Part shown: in pieces, positions 1-12,041 of the stretch
Position numbering within the stretch: the first letter of the stretch is position 1
How the letters are laid out: each line of letters opens with the position of its first letter
Source of the DNA: Choanephora cucurbitarum
Lineage: Eukaryota > Mucoromycota > Mucoromycetes > Mucorales > Choanephoraceae
DNA length: 64,000 nt
NCBI GenBank assembly: GCA_025331435.1
Contig: JAIWNI010000015.1
Coordinates: forward strand, 1-64,000
Direction of reading: 5' to 3'
The notes under the pieces: model-generated
Told to the model about the DNA's origin: nothing
What the model saw: the letters and a program-made list of their open reading frames with translations, nothing else
The model's database searches: none
Made by a program: the position numbers and the translations under genes

Positions 1-1353
1 GAAAGAGAGATCAGTGACGAAAAGGTTGCTGAATTCTGGAAAATTGTTTCAAAGTTCACTATCCGTAGAACCAATGATATCCTTTCTAAATACTGTAAGT
101 ATTCTATCTATATTCTATGTGTTTATTTAACATCATATTAGTGCCTGTCAAATATGAACATGTTGTCTTCTGTAAGCTATCGCCTCTTCAAGAAGCACTC
201 TATAACGTCTTCTTGACATCGCCATCCATCAGAACACTACTGCGTGGTGAAGGAAGTCAGCCACTCAAGGTAAGAGAAATATAGTATTGACTTGAAGAGT
301 GTATTCACCTAGTTTAATAGGCCATCACATTACTCAAAAAGCTTTGTAACCATCCTAATCTATTGAATTTACCAAAAGACTTGATAGGCTGTGAGTCTGC
401 TCTGCCTGCTGATTATGCATCGGGCGGTAAGGTAGATGCGTCTTACTCTGGCAAATTTTTAGTTCTTGCTCGGTAAGGTTCTCTCTTTGATTGTAAAAGA
501 TAAGTTGCTTACTTGTTCCTGTAGTATGTTGGCCAAAATCAAAAAGGAAACAAAGGACAAGATTGTGCTCATCAGTAACTATACACAAACATTGGACTTA
601 TTTGAGACTTTCTGTAAACAGAGCCAGTAAGGATATAGATTGTTTTCTTCTTCAAAAATCCAATCGACTTATTCTCTCTTACAGATATGGATTTGTTCGT
701 CTCGATGGTTCTATGTCCACACCTAAGAGGCAAAAGCTAGTAGATCGTTTCAATGATCCTGATGGCGATGAGTTTATCTTCTTGTTGAGTAGTAAAGCAG
801 GTGGTTGTGGTCTGAATTTGATAGGTGCCAATCGTCTGGTCTTATTCGATCCTGATTGGAATCCAGCTGCAGATCAACAAGCATTGGCTCGTGTGTGGCG
901 AGATGGTCAAAAGAAAGACTGTTATATCTATCGTTTTATCGCTACTGGCACAATTGAAGAAAAAATATTCCAACGTCAATCCCACAAGCAATCGCTTTCT
1001 AACTGTGTAGTGGATGAGGCTACTGATATGCAGCGTTATTTCTCTGTAGCAGATATGCGTCAACTCTTTACACTTTATACCAAGAGCGAATCTGAAACAC
1101 ACGATACATTCAAATGCAAACGATGCGTACAAGGCAAACAACATACACCAGCTGAAACAATGAGTTATGGTGATTCTAGCACGTAAGTTTCTTGTTTAAA
1201 GTATTCATAGCTATGATGACTGAACTGTATGTTTTCCATAGATGGGATCATTATGACAAAGATCTTGTCAAGCTACCTGACCCTATGTTGCTGCCAGAAG
1301 CACGTCATGGCATTGTTTCTTATGTCTTTCAGTACATTTCTCATGTTAAATAA
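1..1353 (+). CDS. RAD54: RAD54-type SNF2 recombination translocase, C-terminal part (5' truncated)
   Basis: This is the C-terminal half of a SNF2-family DNA translocase that works with Rad51 in homologous recombination in the nucleus. The window opens inside the protein. The stretch [13 protein letters not shown], crossing the first intron (95-141), is typical of Rad54. Helicase lobe 2 follows: the Q/K-rich [10 protein letters not shown] segment, [17 protein letters not shown], the [18 protein letters not shown] motif, and the motif VI region [14 protein letters not shown] cysteine pair (CKRC) sits near the C-terminus, as in Rad54 proteins. Five introns were placed; the stop is the TAA at 1351-1353. 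Rad54 is preferred over other SNF2 branches because of the [12 protein letters not shown] and [10 protein letters not shown] signatures. The ATPase lobe 1 lies outside the window. Confidence 0.93.
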
Positions 1354-1530
1354 TTAGCTTTCTTAGCATTGTACAGTTTCTTTAGATTCCCCCCTTCCTC
1401 TTCATTAGAACATGAATAAATAGATGCTTTATTACAATCGATTTTTTTTTACTTTTCCTTTATCTTGTAGGCCTCCTCTTCCTCTTCTATAGAATGTATG
1501 AATATGGTAGGTACAATGGGCTTTTCTTCT

Positions 1531-2736
1531 TTACTTACCAGGCTTATTGAATAAATCGTCTAAATCATCATGTTCCAGTTGCTTAGGACGCGTGTAACCA
1601 GAATGAGTATCTTGTGTAACGGCAGAAAGAGTGACTAACATAAGCCATCAAAACTATTGTTGAACCCACTTTTGTTTATACTCTTTACCTTCATTTTGAT
1701 CTGAATCATGTTGTGTAGACAAGAGTTCAGCAGGCCTTTGAGTCGTATTTAGTGGTTCTAAAGAAAGGAGAGGAGGAAATACTGTCAATAGGTAGATGAT
1801 TTTTTTTTAAAGAAATACAATAATATTTACCTTGATTTACTACCTCATGATGACGAGTATCAGATAAAGTAGGAGTAGTGTCTAATTCACTATCTTCTCT
1901 TGCTAATCTCCTAGCAAATTCCTCATCAGACAAGAGCTGATCCTTGGGTGTAGATGTTGTATTCTTTGGTTGAGCATTTGGTTGTTCATAATGACTACGT
2001 ACAGGCATCCTTCCTTCTCCACCATATAAGTCTACATTTGCGTTTTGATTATCAGAGAGTCTCAAATTATTCATATTATCCTCTAGACTGTTTGATTGCC
2101 TTGTAGATGTCTGTTGTTGTTGTTGTTGTTGTTGTAATTCAGATGGTCCTTCCATGAATTGATTGTAAAGATTAACAAGCTTGTTTTTGGCAGCTAAAGA
2201 AAAGACCAGATGTTGTTTAGTGTCTTTCACTCTCAAGAACAAAAACTAAACATTACCTATGCCAGCTTCAATCACTTTCTCTTTAATGACAGGAAGCTCC
2301 TCTATATAAGCCATGAATACAACTTGTCATTTAACTTTCTTTCTAGTTTGTTACCTTGGAAGTTAAATAAAGGTTCGTTGTTTCGATTGCTGTTGTCTTG
2401 AGTTGGCTGACCATAGGCTTCACGAGAAAGCTGTCTTGCATAAGCTTCGTCTTGTTGCATCTGTGTCAAACCCTCCAATTGTCCTGGCTCAGGTTTGTAA
2501 GAAGGATCTGACATACCAAGTAACACTTCAAAAGCAGCATCCAGACGATTGTCTTGGCTGGCTAAGATTGTTTGGATAATATCAAGGTCCAAGTCAGGAA
2601 ACGCATCCTTTAGTGTCTTTAAAGGACCTGTGGGTTCAGGAGTAGGTGTTGTTTGTGAGTCGACATCAGCAACACGATGTTCAGAATCAGGTGTGCTCAT
2701 AAGCTCTTCAGTGGGTCTAGTTTGAGGTTCGGACAT
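1531..2736 (-). CDS. CUE-domain ubiquitin-binding protein (Cue5-like)
   Basis: The spliced product is about 310 residues. An N-terminal CUE domain (about residues 35-80) carries the expected LKDAFPDLDLDIIQTIL helix and the LDAAFEVLLGMSDP di-leucine-like end; CUE domains bind ubiquitin. After it come repeated acidic LTQMQQDEAYARQLSRE and LLSDEEFARRLARE modules, which are common in Cue5-type autophagy receptors, and a polyglutamine run at about 2120-2145. Joining exons across 2294-2344 and the next intron restores FQEELPVIKEKVIEAGIAAK, a Cue5-like helix. The C-terminus ends in an acidic DDLDDLF motif. The start is the ATG at 2734-2736, chosen because the earlier in-frame ATG lies in an A-rich leader. 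By family it may act as a receptor for ubiquitinated cargo in autophagy; that role is inferred. Confidence 0.8.
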
Positions 2737-2837
2737 GATAAACAAAGAAAAAAAAAAGGAAGAAGAAAAGTTACGGTTATTCTAATGCCAAGGAGCGGCT
2801 TTTTGACCTAAAAAAAACTTAGAGTCAATGTGGAAAA

Positions 2838-3248
2838 ATGCAGATATTTAAAAGTCAGGTATTCTCAAATGATGATACAAGAACTAGCGATAAGCTTATT
2901 TAAGATAGTCTTGTGTCTGCACTGACTGTGTTTATTTAATATGCTCAAAAATCCAATGGATAAAGAAGCATTGAGAGATTGAAGCGAAAGATATTCAAAG
3001 GTTACATGATTGCATAAGAAGCTGTCATTTCGTCTTACATCAGCACAAAACAAGAAGAAAAACAAATGTAAATTAGCAATGTTCTATGCATACAGGCTAC
3101 CACTGAAACGAAAGAGAATATATGGAATGGCATATACACGTCTATCATTCAGCAACCAAAAGGATTGTTTATTGAGCGCATGTTGAATCAGCTATTTCAG
3201 TCATTTCTTAATCAGAGCAATATTGCAGAAAGAAGTTATACTAAATAG
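2838..3248 (+). CDS. possible small multi-exon gene, unknown function
   Basis: I do not recognise it. A short ATG exon (2838-2858) ends at a GT. A 30-codon open stretch (2978-3067) reads like protein, including IEAKDIQRLHDCIRSCHF. A last open stretch (3096-3248) includes ENIWNGIYTSIIQQPKG and ends at TAG. The second putative intron would be only 28 nt, which is short even for this genome, so either the splice sites are different or this is a decayed gene. Amino-acid composition is far more protein-like than the surrounding spacer. It sits divergent to the CUE-domain gene, about 100 bp from its start. Confidence 0.28.
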
Positions 3249-4281
3249 TCCTTGATAAATATCTAGTTCGTTGTCATATAACCTCTCTGTCACTTGAATG
3301 GTATTGTTCTTTATCCTCTTTCAGTCAGTCACCGATAGAAGGAGTGATAGAATAACAGTTAACTTCACTATTGTATAGAAAGTCTTTACTAAACATAATA
3401 TCCCACCAATTCATGCAGATGAAAAGGTATGACTATGGCCGTATTTGCTTCCTGCTTTTATCCGCCTTGGTCAAAAGAGAATCAAGCTCTGAAAGGTTAG
3501 AGAGAGGTGCTATTTATCTAAACTCCAAGAGGCATATGTGTGTATGCAAGTGGAATCTCAAACTTGTCTAAATAGTATTGTGAAGTAGGTACGCATTATG
3601 CCCCCTTCAGCCCTTAAGACTGCCTTCCTCGTAGTTTCTTCATTTTTGATTTACACTCATTGCTGTTTAAATAGATGAGCGTGTCAGTCCATCAGAGTCT
3701 CCTGATAAAAAAAAAATCAACCTCTTAAACTCTTTTTAGTTCTATTCGTTCGCCCAAAATATCTCGGCTCTTTATTTTAAAATCCGTTAAATCATTTTTT
3801 CTGAAATCAATGCTGCTAGTTTGTAAAACTGCCAAGACCTTCTTAAGATATGCATCAGCTGAATAGATCTTTTCTTTTTGCTTAAAACTAACTGTTGAAT
3901 GAGATCAAGAGAGCCAATTGAAGCAAATCTCGAGCCATTTGCTTTGTTTGCTAGCCATGAAGATGGTTTACGGAACACCCTTAGCCTATGATTTCACTAT
4001 CAGGTACAATGATTCTTTGCTTCCGATTGGTTAATCCTAGAGCTACGTCAAACCTAAAAAAAAAAGTAAGAGTTCGGCACCACGATCTGATTTCTTAAAC
4101 GCCTAATTTTATAGGCTTAACTGTAGTCATTGTGTCATGGTTTGTCCAACTTTCTAAATTTGAAAAAAAAAGAGGCTGAGGGCATAACCTGAACAATAAC
4201 TAAAGAATCATTTCAGCCCATCAACTTGTTTCTCTTTTCTTTTCTTCTTTTTTTTTAATTTCTTTTGAACTTTCTGATATT
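3249..4281. other. intergenic spacer
   Basis: AT-rich spacer without a gene I can defend. A minus-strand open stretch at 3787-3978 looks somewhat protein-like but has no ATG and no recognisable match. The last 60 bases before the MARVEL gene are a CT-rich leader. Confidence 0.5.
4225..4281 (+). promoter_or_regulatory. CT-rich leader upstream of the MARVEL gene
   Basis: A strongly pyrimidine-rich tract runs up to the ATG at 4282. Similar tracts precede several other start codons in this window (for example near 9080-9120 and 10930-10970), which suggests a shared promoter or 5'-UTR feature. No TATA or factor site was identified with confidence. Confidence 0.4.
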
Positions 4282-5408
4282 ATGCCAGGATTCAAATTAG
4301 ACGTACCTATCGACTTGTCTGAACAAACAACCGACAAACTTGATCTAGCAAAAAAGATCATTCACCTGGTCACAGGTGCAACCACAATACTTACTATCTG
4401 TGTGGTTGCTCCTCTTATCTCTACAGAAGCCAGATACTTGGTAAGCAAATCTTTTAAATACCACTCTATCAGCATACTAATTTACATCTATAGGGTGCTG
4501 GTTTACCAGGTCCCAACTATACTCTTTTTGTGGCTTTGTTTACACTCGTCACTCCCTTTCTACTAGTCTATTTCCCTTACATGTATGAACATCACAACAA
4601 GTTCAAGCGATTCGGTAAATTCTGTATGAAGAGTAGAACCAACATGATCTTTTGTGGTTTCAACACTTTCCTTTGGGCTACTGCTGGTATTGCCATCACT
4701 GTTCACTCTAACAATGCAAGCAACTGTGCATACAACAGTGATCTTACTGAGGCATACGGCGCAGATTATACTAGTGCTTGGTCTACTCAAGTAAGACACT
4801 TAAAATATATAACTGTAGAATATACTCACGATATTTATTAGTGTAATTTAGCTAAAGTGTCTGCTGCATTTGCCTGGATTACATGTATCTTATGGTTAGT
4901 GACATTAGGCATCACAAGCATCAACCTATGGAAAGAAAAGACTTTAATTCAAGAAAGATTGAACGAACACCGTATCAACAAACAACAGAAATTAGAAGAA
5001 AGACGTCAACAAGAAGATGAAGAGATGCGTGTGGCTGCAGGATATGCTCCTGGTGGTCGTCTGAGCGGAGGATTCTATGAAGATGAATACAATAGCCAAA
5101 AGATTCACAACGAAAACTCAGCTTATGCTGGTGAATACCATAACCAAACATCACCATCACCTCCTCCCCCTCAACAACAACCACAACAACAACAGCATTC
5201 ACCTTTTGTTAATCCTCCAGTTCATCATCAACCTATGTATGATGCTACATCACCCTATAATCGCCAGTCTTATATTGATCCTACTGGCTTCAACCCTGTT
5301 GGCCAATATGCTGGAGACCATGCTGCAGCCACTAATTTCTCTCCTATGCCAACGCCACAACATATGCCACATCCTGAGCCTACTTATTATAATCACAACA
5401 ACTTCTAA
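4282..5408 (+). CDS. MARVEL-like four-TM membrane protein with Gln/Pro-rich tail
   Basis: Three exons (4282-4440, 4494-4790, 4842-5408) give 340 residues. Four hydrophobic segments are visible: around residues 26-46 (VTGATTILTICVVAPLIS), 58-76, 95-115 (MIFCGFNTFLWATAGIAI) and 155-180 (VSAAFAWITCILWLVTLGI). This spacing matches the MARVEL/Nce102-type topology of fungal plasma-membrane proteins. An Arg/Glu-rich, probably coiled cytoplasmic helix follows (about residues 185-215), then a low-complexity tail rich in Gln, Pro, His and Tyr. Such proteins organise membrane domains or eisosomes in ascomycetes; that function is only a suggestion here. Both introns start GTAAG and end TAG. Confidence 0.75.
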
Positions 5409-5790
5409 AAACAGTAACTGTATACACCAAACGGAAAAATTATTTGCGTATATTTTCCTCAATACGATAGTAAATATTCTCTCTTATATTTAATAAAGAA
5501 TCCTTCTCTTTCTTTTGATTTATTGAAATGTAGTCAACAGGCATTTTCTTTAGAGGCAATAGCCTTTTTTCTCTTTGATATACTTTGTCAAAATAGTTCT
5601 TGGCTGAAATCTGAATTTAAATCTATGTTGTGCAAGCAAACTGGGCTTTTTTTTTTTCTTATTTTCTTTTATATCACAAGTCTTAATTTCTTGCTTGTAC
5701 AATAAAGAAGCAACTGTTATATCTATAAAACAAACTCTGTGTGTGTGTCTACGTGCGTGAGACATAGAAGAAACTCAACAGTTAAAAAAA
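5409..5790. other. intergenic spacer
   Basis: Holds the 3' flank of the MARVEL gene and the promoter of the next gene. A short TG repeat lies at about 5736-5748. No gene seen. Confidence 0.5.
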
Positions 5791-7598
5791 ATGTATATTT
5801 CTTCTCTAAGAAGGGTCTGGTTATGGCTTCTTCTTCTTAGAGTTGTTGTAGCTGTTCCTAAACTTGTTGTTGAAAACGACGATCGCAAGGTGATTGAGGT
5901 TGCAGAGTTTGGTTTTTTACCTAATGGACGTTTATCTTTGAACCTTACTCATTTGAAAGTAAAACAGCTACCTCTTGAGAGAATGAATACTAGTTTAAGC
6001 CATGACTAAACACAATGTTGTAGTGGCAAGATCCCTCTAAACCAGGAACAGGTGCTTTCTATATAAGAAAAGGTAGAGCCATACAAGATGAATACGTCAG
6101 TCTGCCAGAAGAAGAACAATCATCGCCTATTCATTATGATACACAGTGCTTTTTGAACGAAAGTCTTATTGCAGATGAAGTCAGTGATGGTACAAGTATA
6201 GTAAGATATCTGCCCGAACACACATCAGAGTAAGCTAGGCTACCATTGTTACTATCATTTTGCCAATTACTTCGGACTGCTTATAAATGAGGCTTTCTCT
6301 GTATGATAGATTACAAGAAACGTTTTATGTGAAAGAGGGTGAAGAAGGCATATGGCAAGTGCTATTTGTTAGTTGCAAAGATTCAGCTGTTTCGTATGAG
6401 GTATGATATTCCTGAAAGACAAAAAACGATTTTGAATTAACCTATGTCCAGCTGTTGATTGAACAAATAAATCCTAATGGAAATTACTTGTCTGCAGGCG
6501 ACATTCCTTTACCTCATGTTTACATGGTATCATCAGCTGTCTATGTCATAGCAACTCTTTATTGGTTAAGTCTGCTAGTATTGAAGAGAAATCAGTCTCA
6601 AGTGTTTCGAGCTCATTGGCTTATGCTTGTCCTCTTGCTATGCATCATCATCAACAAATCGTTACAATCAGTAAAGGCATCAAAATGAAAAAAAGGGAGG
6701 CTTTTCGTCTGTTTAATCATCCAAATATAGGTAAAATACCACTATATGCGAAGAGGTTTATTATCAGAGGGTTGGAAAATTGGAATTTATGTGTTTGCAT
6801 GGTAAAGTGCATAAGAAAAAAAAAATAGAGGCTTGTCACTCATCTGCTCGAGAACAGTATCAAAGGCATCCTGAGTCTTTTAATTATAGGTAGTTTACAA
6901 CTATTGATGAAGAATGTTTTGCATGTTGCTTATCGCCTATTTCAAATAGTACTATTGGCTTCAGGATGGATGTTTATAAAGCCATTTTTATCTACTCGAG
7001 ACAAACGCATCATTGTAGTGACGATACCGCTACAGATTTTAGCAAATGTAGCTTCTGCCTTACGAAATGAAACAGCTCTCGGATCACTTAGTTGGGCTTA
7101 TTGGGTGAGTGAGGATAATGCTTAGGTTTCCAATGTTTGCTTTAACATAGACTAATACTATATAGACCATGCTCTTACCTCTTGTTGATCTTGCAAGCTG
7201 TGGGATTGTCTTATGGACCATTTTTCAGACTAGAAAGCATTTAGCATCAGCCAGTTCAGCCAATGGCAAAGGTAAGGTGTCAATAAGCTCTTCTGTCTGT
7301 GCTTGACTGACGCCAATCCATAGAGCGAGATGTGCTAAACAAGTATAAGCTTTGGTCTTCATTTTACGTTGTCACATTGATCTATATGTATATCACTCGA
7401 ATCATTGTTCAGCTACTTCAGGCTTTTTTGCCTTTTGAATACGTTACCTGGTTTGGAGAGGCTGTCAATGAGATCACAACATTTTTGTTCTATCTATTTA
7501 TTGGTCACAGATTTAGACCTTATTCTAATAATCCTTATATACAAGTAGCAACAGATGATGATGAAGAAGAGTTTATGATGACAAGTTCTGAACAATAA
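5791..7598 (+). CDS. GPR107/GPR108-type seven-TM protein (lung 7-TM receptor / GOST family)
   Basis: A signal peptide (WLWLLLLRVVVAV) is followed by an extracytoplasmic domain and seven hydrophobic segments. Splicing out 5959-6023 joins THLK to WQDPSKPGTGAFYIRKG, and splicing out 6802-6857 and 6890-6949 gives a continuous helix ending SGWMFIKPFLSTRDKR, a hallmark of the family, followed by VVTIPLQILANVA. The last TM segment has the ITRIIVQLLQAFLPFE pattern and the tail is acidic. GPR107 and relatives sit in the Golgi and endosomes and are linked to retrograde traffic; the fungal role is inferred from family. TACTAA-like branch points (TGACTAAAC before 6023) support the model. Confidence 0.85.
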
Positions 7599-7784
7599 AG
7601 AAGCTTAGCTTTTGAATCGCTTGATTTGGATCAACTGAATTTTGCAGTCTTAATCTGTTGGTCATCTGGATTTATTCATCGTCAGAATAAACTGAGCTTT
7701 AAATCCAATGAATAGCCATCCAAGAGAAAAAGAAAAGAAAATGAGATTGTTGATACATATTTTTTTTGTGTGAATTCTTGCATT

Positions 7785-8704
7785 ATGAGTTCTACTCACT
7801 ATTTAAGACTTTCTTATAGACAATTACACTGTAAGACTTGATTGATCACTGGTATTGTTCTAGTATTTAAATGAAAATGCTGTAGGTATTCAACAAAGGC
7901 AATACAGTAGCTCATATCAACCAGGTTCTCGATGGCTCAGAACAAAGGCAGTAGCCAACATAAGATTAGGCTCAAAAGCACATGTACCTTTTTTTGATGC
8001 AGAGCGATTTGCAAAACTTTTGGAAGGTGAAGGATTTTCTTCTTCTCAAGCTAGAACAGTGATTCGAGCTCTTGATGATGTTGTTGATGAAAGGTAGAGT
8101 GTATACGATCTCTTCAACATCATCATCTAATCTTTATTCTTATAAAGCACATTCAATGTCACCAGTGATTTGGTGAGTAAAGCTGATCAAGAAAAGGTAA
8201 AACGAAAGCTTCTTATGGCTTTTGTTCTTGTAATAACAAAGTCTGTTTGATTGCATAGACCATCACTCGTTACAAAGAAGACTTTAGTAGATTAAAACAA
8301 GAAATCCAGCAGATGGAAAGACGTGATGTTGAAGAAGTCAAATCTGCTAACGAAAGACTAAAAGCAGAAATCGAAAAGTTAAGAAAGACGCTTAGAGAAG
8401 AGTTGATTCGCAGTCAAGCTGGTGTACGACTCGATCTAAACCTTGATAAAGGACGAATCCGAGACGAAACAATAGAGCAGCACAATCGATTGCAGCAAAC
8501 AGACGCTAAGATTGAAAGTGAAATTCAGGCACTTAAACGTCAGATGGAAAGCATCAAGCTTCAAATCCTGCAATACATGATTGGTACAATTACGGGTGCA
8601 GGTACACTCGTCCTAGGTAAAAAAAAAAGAAGCGATTGACATCACATATAACTTGTTACTTATTTTCTCTCTTTCGAAAAGGTTATATCCATTTCTTTAA
8701 TTGA
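7785..8704 (+). CDS. MCUR1/CCDC90-type mitochondrial coiled-coil protein (DUF1640)
   Basis: The start at 7785 gives an N-terminus rich in Arg, Ser and Tyr without acidic residues until past residue 45, typical of a mitochondrial presequence. Splicing 7831-7885 joins it to the head domain FDAERFAKLLEGEGFSSSQA, the DUF1640 signature, then a long coiled coil (about residues 90-200), then a C-terminal TM segment (YMIGTITGAGTLVLG) completed by a tiny last exon (8682-8704) adding YIHFFN. This head-neck-stalk-anchor layout matches MCUR1/CCDC90B and yeast Fmp32 in the inner mitochondrial membrane. Roles proposed for the family include assembly of proline metabolism, respiratory or calcium-uniporter complexes. 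Confidence 0.85.
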
Positions 8705-9135
8705 TGTACTTATAAACATGTTTATACCATTATCTCTTGAAGCAATGCATACGATGATGTAAGCGATATATGTCAAGCAGAATTGTCTCGGTACAATGGT
8801 TGCTCAAAAAGGGCACACGTACTATCGTGGGAACTTTTTGAAAGTGGTTCATGGGAAAGCTTGCTTGTGCAGCTGGACTTTTCTTTCATAGAAGGAGACA
8901 GCCAAATCAGCTTCGATATTCACAAAATCCACTGAACCAAGAGAGAGGGAGAAAAAGAAAAGAAACAGCCATAAACTATTGGGTTTCGTAAGGTGTACCT
9001 TTTCAAGGACATTATCAAGTTACGCTGAGTAAGACACAAACTAAAAAAAAGGGCAAGATAAAAATCAAGTTCCGTTTCTTAAAGTTGTTGTTTTTTCTTT
9101 TTCTTTCTTCTTATCCTTTAAACCTAAAGCCCAAC
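8705..9135. other. intergenic spacer with CT-rich leader
   Basis: No gene seen. The end (about 9070-9120) is a T/C-rich leader in front of the enoyl-CoA hydratase ATG. Confidence 0.5.
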
Positions 9136-10481
9136 ATGCTTAGAAGATTTATCAGTCCTTCCGTCTTGAGACCTTTGAGTGCCAACAAACATGTTGCCGT
9201 TAGAAGCTTCTCTTCTGCCTTTGTTACACGTCGTAAGTTCACAAATTAATGCAAATTGAGCACTGAGTTATTGACGCGTTATTATCGCGGTGGGATTGTA
9301 GAAGCCAGTGCCAGCACAGATGAAAAGTCTTATACTCACATCTTGACTGAAACCAAGGGCAAGGTTGGTTTGATCACATTGAACCGTCCTAAGGCTCTGA
9401 ATGCTCTGTGCAGTGATCTCTTTACTGAAATCAATGATGCTCTTCGCTCTTATGACAACAACGAAAATATTGGTGCTGTTGTCATCACTGGCTCAAAGAA
9501 GGCCTTTGCAGGTAATGTCGCAAATGCTGTTTATGTATCTATATTATAGCAAGTATCTAATTACTTTTGAAAAATAGCTGGTGCCGATATTAAGGAAATG
9601 AAGGATAACAGTTTCGTTGACACTTACAAGCAAAACTTCTTGGGTCATTGGGCTGAAATGACTGAAATCAAGAAGCCTATCATTGCTGCTGTCAATGGTT
9701 ACGCTGTATGTATTTGCTTTGTTTGAACATTCAAATCGTGTTCTTATCTTTTCCTATTTTCTTGTAGCTCGGTGGTGGTTGTGAATTAGCTATGATGTGC
9801 GATGTAAGTTCTAAGCTTTTTCTTAGATTGAGTTGAGCAATTAATCCTTTTTGAAGATTATCTATGCTGGTGAAAATGCCGTTTTCGGTCAACCTGAAAT
9901 CAAATTGGGTGTTATCCCCGGTGCCGGTGGTACTCAACGTTTGGTCAAGGCTGTTGGCAAGTCAAAGGCCATGGAAATGATCTTGGCTGGTAATGTCAAC
10001 TTGAATGCTCAAGAAGCTCTTAACTTGGGTGAGTTTTGCATGCACATGTATACATTTTTTGGTTTCATCTAAACGTAGTCCAAAAAAAAAAATAGGTCTC
10101 GTTAGCAAAGTTGTTCCTAGTGACAATCTTGTTGATGAAGCTGTCAAAACCGCCTCTGTTATTGCCAGCATGAGTCAAGTTTCTGTTCAAATGGCCAAGG
10201 AAGCTATCAACAAATGTAAGTATACAAAAAAGCTAAATAACAGTCAAGATACATTTTAACCTCCCCTATCCATTTCTTTAGCCTTCGAAGTTCCTCTCAG
10301 TGCTGGTTTGCGTTGGGAACGTATCTTTTTCCAAGCTCTTTTTGGAACTGTAAGTATCTTTGTTTTATATATATGAATGTCTTTATTTGCTCACACAGAC
10401 CTCTATCTATCTTAGGCTGACCAAAAGGAAGGTATGAACGCCTTCGCAGAAAAGAGAGCTGCTACCTTTACCAACAAATAA
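9136..10481 (+). CDS. ECHS1: mitochondrial enoyl-CoA hydratase (crotonase)
   Basis: Eight exons give 298 residues (9136-9232, 9302-9511, 9578-9705, 9768-9803, 9857-10028, 10096-10215, 10282-10349, 10416-10481). The N-terminus is a mitochondrial presequence rich in Arg and Ser ([18 protein letters not shown]). Crotonase motifs follow in order: [10 protein letters not shown], the oxyanion-hole segment [30 protein letters not shown] with the catalytic Glu, and [20 protein letters not shown] with the second catalytic Glu region. The tail [14 protein letters not shown] is typical. It hydrates short-chain 2-enoyl-CoA in fatty-acid and branched-chain amino-acid oxidation in the matrix. Length equals that of animal ECHS1 (about 290). 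Confidence 0.96.
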
Positions 10482-10974
10482 ATGAATTTTGCTAATTGAT
10501 TTGGCATCAATGAATAAAACAAAAAAGCTTCTCTTATTTTAGTATTGACTCTATGATTTTTAACCCTAAATGTATTCTATCATTGAGACATAAGAGCACC
10601 TGTGTTAGTTTATGTTGCTCTACTTTTTGGTTTGTTCGCGCTATCATATCTTCTCTTGGACCTTTTGGATTAGGATGATGCAAAATCTTGAAAGCTCATA
10701 GTTTGATTTACTATAAAAGGTATTTATTGAAAAGCTCATCTCTGCCGTAAGAAAGAAAAAAGAGCAATGGTATCGATTCTTTTGTAATATATGGCTATTA
10801 TAAAGATGAATGCATTTGTACATAAATGAAAGTATCAGGTTGTAGACTGAAACATGCAAACTTGTTCAGGGCAAGAATTGGTAATTTATTTCCTCAAGTC
10901 TAAGGATTTTTGCAGCAAAAAATAGTTTGCTTTCGAATTTTCTTTTCTTTATTGTTTTTTTCACTCTTCACCAA
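10482..10974. other. intergenic spacer
   Basis: 3' flank of the hydratase gene and promoter of the next gene; ends in a T-rich leader. No gene seen. Confidence 0.5.
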
Positions 10975-11704
10975 ATGCAAGCAGCACAAACAGAGTTAGA
11001 TTTTATCAACCACTTCTTGGAAGCCCTTTCAAGTAGATCAGTACGCTATGGTAAAGATTATACGACGCGTACTTTACCAACCCAACGCATCAAGGTAAAA
11101 ATGCTCGAGATGAACCAACGAGTCTACCTTTGTTAACATTATAGTTAGAAAACACCACCTAAACCAGTTATTGATGTCAAAGGTAAGTCTTCTCATAGAA
11201 AATAAAACCACTGGCTAATATACTTTTTTAGAGCCCACTACTCCTGAAAAGCGTTCAGTTGTAGACGATTCAAAAATCCAGGTTACTATTAAGGTATTGA
11301 AGCCTTCTTCTCAATTCGTCATTGGCGGTTTGTCGCCTGAAAATACAGTTAGTCAGTTGAAGCAACGTATCTATCAACAACAAAGTGCATATCCTGTCAG
11401 CCGTCAGCGCTTGTTGATTAAAGGAAAAACCTTGTCTGACCAAAAGACCTTGGGTGAGCTTTCTATTCAAGAAGGTACAATTATCCATTTGATGGCAACA
11501 GCTGCCCCTTCTACTACCACAAGCACAACAGCTGATGCTGCTGCTTCAGTGCCTACCGGTCGTTTTGGCATTTCTGCAACAGCTGAACAAAAGCTGTCTA
11601 GTCCTGAGTTTTGGTCGGCTCTAGAAAAGACTGTGTCTGAACAACTTGGTGAAGCTGATGCTAAGCTTGTTTTGAATCAAATCAAAAGCTCATTAGGGGC
11701 ATAA
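10975..11704 (+). CDS. GET5: Get5/Mdy2-like ubiquitin-like protein
   Basis: Three exons (10975-11094, 11149-11182, 11232-11704) give 208 residues, close to the 212 of yeast Get5. The N-terminal helix ELDFINHFLEALSSRSVRYG would bind Get4. The middle is a ubiquitin-like domain: IQVTIKVLKPSSQFVI, LKQRIYQQQ, RLLIKGKTLSDQKTLGEL, GTIIHLMA. After a Thr/Ala linker comes a C-terminal helical segment (FWSALEKTVSEQLGEADA), as in the Get5 homodimerisation domain. In yeast, Get4-Get5 passes tail-anchored proteins from Sgt2 to Get3 in the cytosol. The first intron ends at the second of two AG sites (11148); the first would bring a stop in frame. Confidence 0.82.
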
Positions 11705-12041
11705 CAATAACACTATTATGATCAACCCTCTCCTTAGCTTTTATTTTTATTTTTGTTGCTTTTCTGTTTTCTAAAAACAACCCGTATATGCTGTAACTTA
11801 ATTGAACTGACAACTTCATTCATTGGCCTATGATTGACCATGCATAATTATCTAGAGACCAATCATGAGAATTTTTTAAAGATGAAAAAAGTATATTATG
11901 AAAAGTATTAAGTAGTGTTAGAAATAAGGGATGGATGAAACAAATACAATGATAGTAAGGTTTAAGGAGAAATAATAGAAGAAAAAATACAATAGGATCC
12001 TGTACAATATAAAGAAATCTTTCGTTTGTCAATTACGTGCG

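Noticed and set aside
5077..5493. 138-codon frame overlapping the MARVEL gene tail
   Set aside because: Out-of-frame reading of the Gln/Pro/His-rich tail; the spliced MARVEL frame explains the region.
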